DNA of 64,000 nt from Flavihumibacter profundi. GTDB taxonomy: Bacteria > Bacteroidota > Bacteroidia > Chitinophagales > Chitinophagaceae. The notes under the pieces are model-generated. The model was not told the origin of the DNA. It was given only the letters and a program-made list of their open reading frames with translations, and searched no databases. Every line of letters begins with the position of its first letter. The first letter of the stretch is position 1. The translations under genes were made by a program, and so were the position numbers. The stretch covers positions 1,550,001-1,614,000 of the forward strand of contig NZ_JAIQXE010000001.1 of assembly GCF_020076305.1 (NCBI RefSeq), given 5' to 3'. Positions 15,733 to 24,670 of the stretch are shown here, one piece after another.

Positions 15733-16242
15733 TTATTGTGAAGTATGAAATTCTGTTTCAACACTTACACCTTTAGTCAATGTTTGGTAAACCACACAAT
15801 ACCTTTCCGTAAGTTTTTTTAAACTTTCAATTTGCTCAGCAGTTGCATTAGTTTCTAAGTCAAATGCCAATCGGATCGATGTAAAGCCAACGGGAACTTC
15901 CTTTGAAACCCCCAGAGTACCCCTGAAGTCCAGGTCCCCTTCGGCCCTTACGACTCCGTTTTTTAAATCAATGCCAATGGCAGTTGCCACAGCCTGCAAG
16001 GTAACTCCTGCGCAGGCTACTAAAGCTTCCAGCAGCAGATCGCCGGAACAAACCAGCAGGCCGGTCCCGCCTGTTGCAGGATGCAGGCCGGCTTCAACCA
16101 TTGCATGGCCGGTTTCAATTTTACAGGAGATGCCTTCACCAATGTTACCATGGGCTTTTAATGTAATAATGGCTGATGCCGGTTCCAAGCGATACTTTTC
16201 TTTAAGCGGCGCCTGCAGGTTTTTTAAAGCTATGGAATCCAT
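15733..16242 (-). CDS. OsmC-family peroxiredoxin-like protein
   Basis: This 169-residue protein has the two conserved cysteines of the OsmC/Ohr fold, Cys77 in LLEALVACAG and Cys149 in TERYCVVYQ, at the usual spacing. In this family they reduce organic or inorganic hydroperoxides. The sequence is closer to the general OsmC/YhfA branch than to Ohr, but I cannot place it exactly. It is cytoplasmic and is the first gene of the OsmC-UspA-DUF2061 cluster. The upstream 285 bp to the next gene (16243-16527) hold no feature I can support. Confidence 0.85.
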   Translation of the reverse strand: MDSIALKNLQAPLKEKYRLEPASAIITLKAHGNIGEGISCKIETGHAMVEAGLHPATGGTGLLVCSGDLLLEALVACAGVTLQAVATAIGIDLKNGVVRAEGDLDFRGTLGVSKEVPVGFTSIRLAFDLETNATAEQIESLKKLTERYCVVYQTLTKGVSVETEFHTSQ

Positions 16243-16527
16243 GGTTGAATATTTTTTTGTTACTTAATCAACACTCTTAAACGCTACCAAAAGAATATTA
16301 TTCATTGCACTGGAAACGGTGATGCTGACTTACACTAATCCCAATGCAAGCTACATAGCGAATGGTACCGCATAACGCAATTTCCATTTCGGGAGAAAAA
16401 ACTATTTAAATTATTGTCCACCAAACTTTTCGGCAGCACAAATGTTGTTTCACAAAGGCCGAATTCATAGGTGATCTTCAGCATTTTCCGTTCAATCATT
16501 CACTGCGTTTTCATATTTTTTTTGCTT

Positions 16528-17475
16528 TTATTCAGGTTGCGAAAACACAACAGGCTGCCTTACCCAATACGCCACTTTTCTATTATGTTGCTTTGCTGGT
16601 ATCCATTTCGGTGATTTGCGTATAACATTTTCCGCTATCTTGTCAAAAGCCTGATGAAATGGTGTGCTGGCATATACATTTTCTACCTTACCTTCCTCAT
16701 TAATCGAAAAAGTTACCGCCACTACTGCTTTATCTCCATTCGTAAATTTGTACTGGTCCGGAAAATACAGCTTATCTGACAGATAATTTTGCCAGGCTGA
16801 AATCCCTCCCGGGAAAGATGCATTCGCATCTCTGCTGGTGGTATCACTTATTTGTTTACCATTTTCATCAAAGTAAGTTTTATCCATCAATTTACCTTCA
16901 TTATACACTTCAACAGAACTTACCTCCCCGTTCTTATGGTAATACTTCCATTTCCCATTTGGTTGCTCGCCGTCGGATAAATACCCGGCTGAAGATGGAT
17001 TTCCGTTATCAAACCAGGTTACCTGGACGCCACTCCCCTTCTCATTTAAAACAGTTGAATCTTTCAGGAAACCATTTGGGTGCCATGACAAACTTGTTCC
17101 TAAAACTTTTCCCTGCTTGTACAATGCTGAATCGCTCATCATGCCATTTACATGATAACTCAACCACAATCCATCCTTTTTGCCATGAACATATCCTCCC
17201 CTGGACAATAACATTTCATTTGCATGGAAATAATAAAAATATCCGTTTGGTATTTTACAATCTATATCATCATATTTACCTTTCATCTGCAATGTTTTAT
17301 TCGCGATGAAATAATCATACCTGGTATATCCCGAATCAGTTTTTGTAATGACGGAAAAAAACCGGGCATAATTTGATTCACATTCCTTCCAGGTATAGTC
17401 GTAATATTTAGTTATACTTTGACCCTTCGCCTGAAAAATGAATAGTAACAGAAAAAAAGTAATTGTCAGCTTCAT
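16528..17475 (-). CDS. Secreted MORN-type repeat protein with TonB C-terminal domain
   Basis: This 315-residue product has a signal peptide (ending FQAKGQS). Residues about 70-215 hold repeated Y-x-x-G/N-x-x-x-G-x-W-x-Y-Y-x-x-G modules such as GKKDGLWLSYHVNG and PNGKWKYYHKNGEV, the MORN_2/YwqK-like repeat. The last 90 residues form a TonB C-terminal-like domain (AVVAVTFSINEEGKVENVY, then IRKSPKWIPAKQ). It lacks the N-terminal membrane anchor of true TonB, so it is probably not an energy transducer. Such proteins are common in Bacteroidota and of unknown role. It is flanked by intergenic regions on both sides and looks monocistronic. Confidence 0.75.
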   Translation of the reverse strand: MKLTITFFLLLFIFQAKGQSITKYYDYTWKECESNYARFFSVITKTDSGYTRYDYFIANKTLQMKGKYDDIDCKIPNGYFYYFHANEMLLSRGGYVHGKKDGLWLSYHVNGMMSDSALYKQGKVLGTSLSWHPNGFLKDSTVLNEKGSGVQVTWFDNGNPSSAGYLSDGEQPNGKWKYYHKNGEVSSVEVYNEGKLMDKTYFDENGKQISDTTSRDANASFPGGISAWQNYLSDKLYFPDQYKFTNGDKAVVAVTFSINEEGKVENVYASTPFHQAFDKIAENVIRKSPKWIPAKQHNRKVAYWVRQPVVFSQPE

Positions 17476-17544
17476 TATGAAATTTATTGATTTTTTTTAA
17501 ATTGAGCAGTAGCAGTAAAGAGAAGTATAGATGGTTGCCAATGG

Positions 17545-19848
17545 CTACAAACGCAACCGATAAGCTGCGCTGAGTTTGATAAATGGTCCATCCCCCCATT
17601 TGAAGTTGGTGAGATATTCACCCTTGTTTATACCGGTCCGGATTTTCCGGTAAACACCGTAGCCGGGTTCCAGTGTCAGGCAAATGTTTTTGGCCGGATA
17701 ATAATCCATGTATAAAGATATCTGGTTATCATCCAGCCTTATGTATTGCCCATTGGAGAACCGGTAGCTATTGGTAAGCGCCCTGAAAGTAACGCCGCCA
17801 TAAAATTTTTTATTCCACTTATGTTCGTAGGTGAGCCGACCGGGCAATAAGCCAAAGAGATTATTCCGCGCATCTATGCGCCAGTCAGTGCCTAGCAGCG
17901 GCCAAACGAACAATCCAAAAAACTCGGCATTGGCATACACACCCAAACGGAACTTCTGGTTAGGTTTCCGGGCATAGGTGGCAAATGTAATTGCGCCATA
18001 TTGAAAGGTGTTTCCATCAAACAGCTTTTCACCGTTCCAGCGCACAATGGGTAACACCGTAATGGCCCATTTGGATTCGTGAAACGGCAGGATCAAACCA
18101 ATTGGCAATGCAAGGCTTTGTACGGCAGGGTAAATCTCCTTTTTGTCGGCTGAGTCTATTCGCCATTGTTCGTAATACGGACTTAGGAGCAGGTAGGTAC
18201 TCCCTTTAAGTTTGATGGGAAGATCTGAGCCGGCCCAGAAATGGACAAATGGCGTAGCTGCAGTATTGTTGCTCCGGAAAGCATAGGTATAACGCACCTG
18301 GAAGGGATCAATTAAAGGCTGGGACCATACCTCTTCCGCCTGGAATATAACGCAACACACAAACAACAAACTTAGCAAAGTATTATTTCCCTTCTTTTTC
18401 CTCTTTGCCCATGCAGCAAGTAACCTGTTAAGCATTCCCAACCAGGCCGGACTTTTGGTTATCGCATTCCCACTTTTTTCTTTTGCATCCAACTCTTTTG
18501 TTCCATCCCCCTTGTACATATCTTCCATGATCTTTTTCACTGATTTTTCTACCATTCCCCGGAATGGAATTCTTGCCATCAGCCCATAAATGGCTGCATT
18601 GCCCTTGGCTGTGGCCCCGGGGTGTTCAGTGGCAAATGCTAATGCTGCCTTCAGGTCGCTGAGGTATTGATCAATCACATCCACATTGGTAGGAAGCACA
18701 GTGAGATGTATACAGTTTGGAAACTGCTGGCGGTCAATCATCCATCCCTTTGCTTCCAGTTGGTCAGCTATGACAAAAATATCCGGATCGTTATTTCTTG
18801 TCGTATAGGATATAATATTCATACAGGGATTGCCCACAATGTTGATGCCGGGCATGGCTGCAAGACCAGCGCGTAACTTTTGTGCACCCTCCATCATTTT
18901 TTTTGCAATTGACAGGTATCCTGTTTCACCCAGGTGTTTCATACCAGCCCATGCCGCGGCTATTGGTCCCCCGGCACGGGTACCGAGTAAGGTTGGCGAT
19001 ATATATATCCCACCCGGAAAATCTGTGGTTACGACAAACTGGTGGCGCAGGTAATCCATGTTTTTATACAACAGTACAGAAGCGCCTTTTGCCCCATAGC
19101 CAAATTTGTGTACATCTGCAGAAACAGAACAAACCCCACTAACCCTGAAATCCCAGGGCGGCACTGCATGGCCCAGTTTTTCAACCCAGGGCAACATAAA
19201 ACCACCAACACAGGCATCAACATGAACGGGCAGATGATGACGTTTGCCTATTCCGGCAACGGTTTCAACCGGATCCAATACCCCATTGGGATAACTCGGG
19301 GCAGATACTGCAATAAGGATAGTATTCTCATTGATGAGCTGTTCCATTGCGCCAGGTATGGCACTCCTGTTTTCATCAACCGGGGCTTTTCGAATGTGCA
19401 AACCAAACAGGATAGCTGCTTTGTCAAAAGCCGGGTGTATTGTAACCGGCGCAACTACTTCAGGCCTGGTTATATGGGGGTGAAGTTCCCTTGCCCGCTG
19501 CCTGTGACAGAACATGGCCAGCAGTATACTTTCGGTGCCACCGGTTGTCATTACACCAACAGTATTTTCATCCCCATGCAGCATTCGGGCGGTCATATGT
19601 ACTACTTCCTGTTCCATCCTGTGCAGGCTTTTAAATGCCAGCGGGTTTAAGTAGTTCGCGCTGAACAACTCACTGCTTGCTGCTTTCAACAGGTTGTCGT
19701 GTTCTTCATTGGCATAATAAACGAGGCTCCACACCCTTCCTTCTTTCCAGGCAACGTCCTCCTGCTTCATCATCCTTATTTGCTGGAGGATGTTATCCGG
19801 ACTTTCACCCTCGGATGGAATGGATACAGGTTGAATGTTTTCGCTCAT
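17545..19848 (-). CDS. PLP-dependent decarboxylase/lyase fused in frame to a secreted beta-barrel domain
   Basis: The start at 19848 (MSENIQPVS) overlaps the upstream transporter stop by 4 bp (19845-19848), so I prefer it to the ATG at 19920. The product is 767 residues. Residues about 20-460 are a fold-type I PLP enzyme of the glutamate decarboxylase/sphingosine-1-phosphate lyase group, with VDACVGG (Asp211) and SADVHKFGYGAKGA (PLP Lys248). Residues about 472-510 look like an internal start plus signal peptide (MLNRLLAAWAKRKKKG, then LLSLLFVCCVIF and VWSQP). Residues about 511-767 alternate as a beta-barrel resembling the DUF6268 group and end AAYRLRL. A cytoplasmic enzyme and an exported barrel in one chain is unexpected. 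A single A inserted in the A5 run at 18395-18399 would create a stop at once. Confidence 0.75.
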   Translation of the reverse strand: MSENIQPVSIPSEGESPDNILQQIRMMKQEDVAWKEGRVWSLVYYANEEHDNLLKAASSELFSANYLNPLAFKSLHRMEQEVVHMTARMLHGDENTVGVMTTGGTESILLAMFCHRQRARELHPHITRPEVVAPVTIHPAFDKAAILFGLHIRKAPVDENRSAIPGAMEQLINENTILIAVSAPSYPNGVLDPVETVAGIGKRHHLPVHVDACVGGFMLPWVEKLGHAVPPWDFRVSGVCSVSADVHKFGYGAKGASVLLYKNMDYLRHQFVVTTDFPGGIYISPTLLGTRAGGPIAAAWAGMKHLGETGYLSIAKKMMEGAQKLRAGLAAMPGINIVGNPCMNIISYTTRNNDPDIFVIADQLEAKGWMIDRQQFPNCIHLTVLPTNVDVIDQYLSDLKAALAFATEHPGATAKGNAAIYGLMARIPFRGMVEKSVKKIMEDMYKGDGTKELDAKEKSGNAITKSPAWLGMLNRLLAAWAKRKKKGNNTLLSLLFVCCVIFQAEEVWSQPLIDPFQVRYTYAFRSNNTAATPFVHFWAGSDLPIKLKGSTYLLLSPYYEQWRIDSADKKEIYPAVQSLALPIGLILPFHESKWAITVLPIVRWNGEKLFDGNTFQYGAITFATYARKPNQKFRLGVYANAEFFGLFVWPLLGTDWRIDARNNLFGLLPGRLTYEHKWNKKFYGGVTFRALTNSYRFSNGQYIRLDDNQISLYMDYYPAKNICLTLEPGYGVYRKIRTGINKGEYLTNFKWGDGPFIKLSAAYRLRL

Positions 19849-21182
19849 GATGTTAAGGTTTGAGGAACTGACTTCATCTTCTGTACAATAATCAGTAATA
19901 CCAGCCCGATGGTAAACCAAACACCCAGCGCTATTATTGAATTACGCATGCTGCCAGTCAGGTTATCCAGGTAACCCCACATGATTAATCCGCACATCAT
20001 CGCCGTTTTTTCGCATACATCAAAAAAACTGAAATAACCCGCATTGTTCCCGGTTTGGGGAATCATTTTCGCATAGGTTGACCTTGACAGGGATTGAATT
20101 CCGCCCATCACCATCCCGATAAAGAATGCAGCGATATAAAAATGCAGAGGGGTAATAATGAAATAACTGCCGGCACAAATCAATATCCAGGTAATTACAG
20201 CGATCATCAGGGCTTTAAGATTGCTTGTTTTTTTGGAGATCCAGGCAAACAGGAAGGCCCCGCCGATTCCCAGGTATTCCAGCAGCAAAACGGTGATGAT
20301 GAGTTGTGTTGTATTTAGGTGCACAACTTTATTGCCAAATGACGATGCCATGAACATAACGGTTTGCACACCCATGATATAAAAGAAAAAACTGAACAAA
20401 AATGTCCGGAGCTTGTGCTGCGACTTTAACTGGTTCCATACTTTTTTCAATTCCATATACCCGTTGAAGATGCTTTTCCCCTTTGGTTTTGCAGTATATA
20501 GCCCAATAGGCAAAACATGCAGGGGAATCTGTGCAAAACCCATCCACCATACTCCGGTGAGTAAAAATGATAACCGTGGAAATAAGGTATCATCCGAAAC
20601 CCCTAGGGCTTTTTGATTCAGGATAAATACCAGGTTCAAAATTAACAGGGTGGTTGCTCCAATATACCCGAAGGCATAACCCCGGGCACTTACTTTATCC
20701 TGCCTGTCTTCCGTAGCTATTGCCGGCAAATACGAGTTATAAAACACAATGCTTCCGGAGTAACCCACGGTGGCCAGCAACATTCCTGCCAGGGCAAGAT
20801 GGACGAGATGATATTCGTTAAAGAAGAATAGCATCATGCAGCCGATAGACCCCAGGTAACAGAAGAATTTCATGAAGGAACGATGATTGCTGTTATAATC
20901 TGAAACGCAACAGAGTAAAGGGGAAATCAGGGCCACAATACCAAATGCAATACCCAGGTTGATAGAATAAGCTGCCGTGTTTTCGATGCTGATCCCTAAA
21001 ATCGAAATCTTCGTACTGCCGTTAACTTTTGTTATTGTATTATAGTAAGCCGGAAAAATGGCGGAAGCGATTACCAATGCATATGCTGAGTTGGCCCAAT
21101 CATACATTGCCCAGGCATTGATTGTTTTCTTGTCGTTCTTGATTATAGAACCTGGTAATGAAGGAGCAGGTTTTAAGAACAT
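19845..21182 (-). CDS. MFS transporter of the UMF1/Atg22 type
   Basis: This 445-residue polytopic protein has about 12 hydrophobic spans. The N-terminal motif INAWAMYDWANSAYALV is characteristic of the UMF1 (Atg22-like) branch of the major facilitator superfamily; eukaryotic relatives export amino acids from vacuoles. It lies in the inner membrane. It overlaps the downstream decarboxylase fusion gene by 4 bp, so the two are translationally coupled, suggesting that this carrier moves the substrate or product of that enzyme. A 16-bp palindrome, CGGAT-N6-ATCCG, lies at 21192-21207 just upstream of its start. Confidence 0.85.
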   Translation of the reverse strand: MFLKPAPSLPGSIIKNDKKTINAWAMYDWANSAYALVIASAIFPAYYNTITKVNGSTKISILGISIENTAAYSINLGIAFGIVALISPLLCCVSDYNSNHRSFMKFFCYLGSIGCMMLFFFNEYHLVHLALAGMLLATVGYSGSIVFYNSYLPAIATEDRQDKVSARGYAFGYIGATTLLILNLVFILNQKALGVSDDTLFPRLSFLLTGVWWMGFAQIPLHVLPIGLYTAKPKGKSIFNGYMELKKVWNQLKSQHKLRTFLFSFFFYIMGVQTVMFMASSFGNKVVHLNTTQLIITVLLLEYLGIGGAFLFAWISKKTSNLKALMIAVITWILICAGSYFIITPLHFYIAAFFIGMVMGGIQSLSRSTYAKMIPQTGNNAGYFSFFDVCEKTAMMCGLIMWGYLDNLTGSMRNSIIALGVWFTIGLVLLIIVQKMKSVPQTLTS

Positions 21183-21397
21183 TTTTTAACCCGGATTTAT
21201 ATATCCGAAACATTAAGATACACCGGCCATTTAATCAAAACCATGATATTAATCAGGTGTGGTGATGACTATTTTCGGTTTCTCCCGGCAATAATGGTAT
21301 TAATAAAGGCAAGCTGAATGCAATCGGTGGCCTATGCAAAGGCGTTTTGGAATTTTCAGATGCCAGGTCAGAATTATTATCTTTATAATCTTTAATA

Positions 21398-21934
21398 ATG
21401 CGTAGAAAATCATTCCCATTGTCAAAGGTCTATGGTTTGCTTGAACCCGGACCGGTTGTCCTGCTCACAACGGCGCGGCAGGGGGAGAACAACGTCATGA
21501 CTATGTCCTGGCTTACCATGATGGAATTTGAGCCTCCGCTGATAGGCTGCGTTGTTAGCAACCAGGATTATTCATTCGATATACTGAAAGCAACAAGGGA
21601 ATGTGTAATTGCCATTCCCACCGCGGAGATTGCGGCGAAAGTGGTCCAGGTAGGCAACACTTCGGGCAGGGATATTGATAAATTTAAATCCTTTGACTTA
21701 ACTGCAGAACCGGCATCTGTTGTCAAAGCGCCACTCATAAAAGAATGCTATGCTAATTTTGAATGTAAGGTCATAGATACGACCATGGTAAACAAATACA
21801 ATTTTTTTGTGCTGGAAGTGGTAAAGGCCTGGATTAACCCAGCGGTAAAAGAGCCAAAGACTATTCACCATATGGGTAAAGGCGTTTTTATGGTTGCAGG
21901 AGAAAAGATCAAACTTCCTTCAAAAATGAAATAG
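21398..21934 (+). CDS. Flavin reductase-like FMN-binding split-barrel protein
   Basis: This 178-residue protein begins with the family pattern LSKVYGLLEPGPVVLLTTA and NVMTMSWLTMMEFEPPLIGC, the FMN-binding split barrel of the flavin reductase/HpaC-like superfamily. These proteins bind FMN and either supply reduced flavin to monooxygenases or act on their own. There is no signal peptide. It is the only plus-strand gene between 7.5 and 41 kb and lies in a pocket between minus-strand units. Its stop (21934) and the stop of the convergent lipoprotein (21936) are one base apart. Confidence 0.85.
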   Translation: MRRKSFPLSKVYGLLEPGPVVLLTTARQGENNVMTMSWLTMMEFEPPLIGCVVSNQDYSFDILKATRECVIAIPTAEIAAKVVQVGNTSGRDIDKFKSFDLTAEPASVVKAPLIKECYANFECKVIDTTMVNKYNFFVLEVVKAWINPAVKEPKTIHHMGKGVFMVAGEKIKLPSKMK

Positions 21935-21935
21935 T

Positions 21936-22274
21936 TTATTGCTTTTCGATTTTGCTTATTTTGATGTAATTACCAAAACAAGTTGTGGTTAAAACTTCCC
22001 AGTCCATTTTTACGGCAACAGGAAATGCCGGATTTGTACCTAAACTGAAATTTGAAGGGAACTCACCAGCCAGGAAAAATGAGTTTCCGTTGGGATTTGG
22101 GACATTGTCAATGGTTACCTGATACCCGCCGCAACAAGGACAATCCCTCAGGTCATACCCAATAATCTGTGCGGTATTCTTGTACTGATAAGGCTTTTCC
22201 TTTTTGCAGGAAGTGATCGCCGAAATAGCCAGGATCAATATCAAAATTGGAGCCTTTATCCCATATCTGTTCAT
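21936..22274 (-). CDS. Small lipoprotein of unknown function
   Basis: This 112-residue product is read from the ATG at 22274; an ATG at 22319 would add 15 residues before the signal. The N-terminus has a hydrophobic stretch (ILILILAISAI) and lipobox TSCKKE, typical of Bacteroidota lipoproteins. The mature part contains RDCPCCGGYQVTID, a cysteine cluster that could bind metal or form disulfides. I recognise no family. It lies 60 bp from another lipoprotein gene in the same orientation. Confidence 0.6.
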   Translation of the reverse strand: MNRYGIKAPILILILAISAITSCKKEKPYQYKNTAQIIGYDLRDCPCCGGYQVTIDNVPNPNGNSFFLAGEFPSNFSLGTNPAFPVAVKMDWEVLTTTCFGNYIKISKIEKQ

Positions 22275-22333
22275 ACGCCAATTTACAGCATGACAGCCAT
22301 AAATATTCAAACGTTGCAATGAAGCATAACTGA

Positions 22334-22819
22334 TTATTTCCGCACATAGGTCATTTCTATACCACCATCCAGAGGAAAATACCCGGAAACAATAACTAAT
22401 TTACTATTTGTAACCTGGTAAAATATTTTATCGCTGGTGGTGTCCCCTTCTAATATTATACGATTGGTAAATTGCCCGGAAGGAAATCCTAAACCAGTGC
22501 TATTATTTACGGATGTGTCGGCAACTATCCTATAATAACCATTTGCATGGTGGTTTCCCCGGACAAAAATTGACCAGGCAGTGTCGGTAGTTGACCAGGT
22601 TGAGTCGGTAAATTTCAAAATTGAGCCATTACCTGAAGGATAGTTTACCATCCCTATTTGTGCAAATATTTGCCTTAACTCCCAGTCCCCAATAATTGAG
22701 GAGGAATTATCAATATTTTTGGCGGAATCCTTTTTGCAACCTTCCAAAAGGACAATTGTAACACCGAAACAAACTAAAGTTATTAAGTATTTCAAAACAG
22801 GACTTTCATTAGCTGACAT
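22334..22819 (-). CDS. Lipoprotein of unknown function
   Basis: This 161-residue protein has a hydrophobic segment (LITLVCFGVTIVLL) and a lipobox EGCKKDS with Cys at residue 28. The mature region starts with IIGDWELRQIFAQIG, reminiscent of the lipocalin-like small secreted proteins of Bacteroidota, and continues as an all-beta pattern. No catalytic residues stand out. It should be membrane anchored outside the cytoplasm. It lies between two minus-strand genes, an alpha/beta hydrolase upstream and a second lipoprotein downstream, and may be co-transcribed with them. Confidence 0.62.
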   Translation of the reverse strand: MSANESPVLKYLITLVCFGVTIVLLEGCKKDSAKNIDNSSSIIGDWELRQIFAQIGMVNYPSGNGSILKFTDSTWSTTDTAWSIFVRGNHHANGYYRIVADTSVNNSTGLGFPSGQFTNRIILEGDTTSDKIFYQVTNSKLVIVSGYFPLDGGIEMTYVRK

Positions 22820-22845
22820 TCAATTAATACAAAACGTTGCATCGT

Positions 22846-24165
22846 TTATAATGGATTTACACAAGGATACTTTATTTTCTTAAATGCTTCTGCACTAAAA
22901 CCTTTATTCAAAAAAGCATTCCGGATGTTAATATAATGCTCTTTGTCATTTTGCATCCTATGTCCATCTTTAAAGAATAAAATCCTTGAGTTACGATATT
23001 GCTTTTGTATCTCCCTATTTATATCATCAGAAAAAACAACATCTTCGGTTCCTTTTAAAAGCAAAACTTCACCCTGGAAATTGTTCCTGTTAATATTGAA
23101 TTCTTTAGCAGGGATTCTATTGCTTTTATAATAAGTCAACAAATCCGAAACTGCCACAGATGAAATTTCATAAAGCAAATTGGTTTCTTTTTGACTATCA
23201 TAACTCATTAAATCATAACCAACCAACTCAAACCACCTTACCCTCGCTGCTATTTCACCGGGCGGTTTAATAATATAGTCCATGATAGAAATATTAGTTC
23301 CTGGCTTAAACTTATACTTCAATAAACTCCCGCCATTCCGCAATTGCTCCACAATCCTCATTTGTTCATCTTTAGGTGATTTTTCAGTCCTGCCTGTTTG
23401 GTATAAGATATTGCAAATAGCCTTTTTGTCAGAAGGCCTGTCTTTTAGTACACTATCCAAAACTGCCGCTGCTTTTGGGTTGAAATCTTTAAAATCAGGC
23501 GAGTATTTTGTGCCCGACTTCCTTGCTAAATCAGGTGCCCCTGTAGATTCCAAAATTACACGCTTAACATTTTCGCCATACCTTGATATATACTGCTGCG
23601 CTAAAACCCCAGCCCCAGACGCCCCGAAAACATTAATTTTATCACATTTTGAAAGGCAACCTTTTTTTATCAAATCCAACCGTACCTGTTCAATGTCTTC
23701 CACCTGCTGATCGGAATTGAACAGGTTTGTTGCCATTTTATAATCCACCTTTCCATTATTATAAACTTCCGGAAATAGTGTAGGCGAATGCCCCCTTACG
23801 CCAATCAATACATATGAACACCCTCTTAATACGTTTTCAAAAAAACCAAAATCAGTCTTTGTTCCTACCAGTTCCATCTGACCGTCGGTAAGCAAAAATG
23901 TAATGTTTTTACTCTTATAAAACCCTGGGCTTAAGAGGTAAAATCCCCTGAATTGACCTTTTAAAGAGTCGTTATAATCAATCGGGAAGTTCATATAATG
24001 ATGAAAGCTGTCTTCCTGCATATCAGTATAGCTTTCATTTAACCCCAACCTTGTTTTGGGGATTTCGTAAAAACTCTGGTGTTCATAATATAAAATACCT
24101 GCAATTACAGGCAGCACTATAGCGGCCAATATTATTAACCCTTTCTTTCTTGAGAATCTTCCCAT
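22846..24165 (-). CDS. Alpha/beta-hydrolase, membrane-anchored or secreted
   Basis: This 439-residue protein has an N-terminal hydrophobic helix (LIILAAIVLPVIAGILYY) that may be an uncleaved anchor. The hydrolase core follows: INVFGASGAGVLAQQY gives the nucleophile elbow G-A-S-G-A, LLKGTEDVVFSDD the likely acid, and FFKDGHRMQND the His. The order and spacing fit peptidase S33-like or esterase-type hydrolases. The active site would face the periplasm. Its start directly abuts the stop of the upstream PH-domain gene (24165/24166), so they are surely co-transcribed. The substrate is unknown. Confidence 0.7.
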   Translation of the reverse strand: MGRFSRKKGLIILAAIVLPVIAGILYYEHQSFYEIPKTRLGLNESYTDMQEDSFHHYMNFPIDYNDSLKGQFRGFYLLSPGFYKSKNITFLLTDGQMELVGTKTDFGFFENVLRGCSYVLIGVRGHSPTLFPEVYNNGKVDYKMATNLFNSDQQVEDIEQVRLDLIKKGCLSKCDKINVFGASGAGVLAQQYISRYGENVKRVILESTGAPDLARKSGTKYSPDFKDFNPKAAAVLDSVLKDRPSDKKAICNILYQTGRTEKSPKDEQMRIVEQLRNGGSLLKYKFKPGTNISIMDYIIKPPGEIAARVRWFELVGYDLMSYDSQKETNLLYEISSVAVSDLLTYYKSNRIPAKEFNINRNNFQGEVLLLKGTEDVVFSDDINREIQKQYRNSRILFFKDGHRMQNDKEHYINIRNAFLNKGFSAEAFKKIKYPCVNPL

Positions 24166-24651
24166 TTACCTGGCAAATTTTGCAACCAATCCTTCAGGCT
24201 CGTCTGGTGTCAGAATTATTTTCTTATTGTCCATCGTCTGCACCAAAACATAATTGTTCCTGCGCGTAGCATACCAGGTCATACTTCCAAGTTTTCTGCT
24301 TGCAAATTTCCCGAAATAACCAAATAGCCCACCAACCCCGAAAGTCCGGATTGCCATACCAATTTGTTCCTTTTCAAGCAACTCAACGCTCCTGATTTGG
24401 CTACAGTCAATTTTCACGTCTGAAATTAACCTGTGAATGATCAATTTGTCTGGCGTAAAAACGTAATGAATTGGCCTGAACGCATATGCAATAAAATAAA
24501 CCAGGACTAACCCAACTGTTGTATAAATTGGAATTGCCCGTCCTGCATCTTTAATTATTGAATATTGTCCAATAATAATAAATGCGAACAATACTGTAAC
24601 ACCTATTGTTATTCCTTTTGCCAGGTTGTCTAATGAAGCTTTATAAATCAT
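24166..24651 (-). CDS. Membrane protein with a bacterial PH-like domain
   Basis: This 161-residue protein has two N-terminal transmembrane segments (residues about 12-30 and 44-62) followed by a beta-rich domain. YVFTPDKLIIHRLI, then IRSVELLEKEQIGMAIRTFG and NYVLVQTMDNKKIILTPD, fit the bacterial PH-domain pattern of short membrane proteins. The role is unknown. It lies 19 bp downstream of the glycosyltransferase gene and touches the hydrolase gene, in a minus-strand run of envelope-related genes. Confidence 0.68.
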   Translation of the reverse strand: MIYKASLDNLAKGITIGVTVLFAFIIIGQYSIIKDAGRAIPIYTTVGLVLVYFIAYAFRPIHYVFTPDKLIIHRLISDVKIDCSQIRSVELLEKEQIGMAIRTFGVGGLFGYFGKFASRKLGSMTWYATRRNNYVLVQTMDNKKIILTPDEPEGLVAKFAR

Positions 24652-24670
24652 CTATAAATTATTCACGCGT

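Noticed and set aside
19042-19650. 202-codon open frame on the plus strand
   Set aside because: It is antisense to the PLP decarboxylase gene, whose motifs are certain, and its product is rich in H, C, Y and N with no domain.
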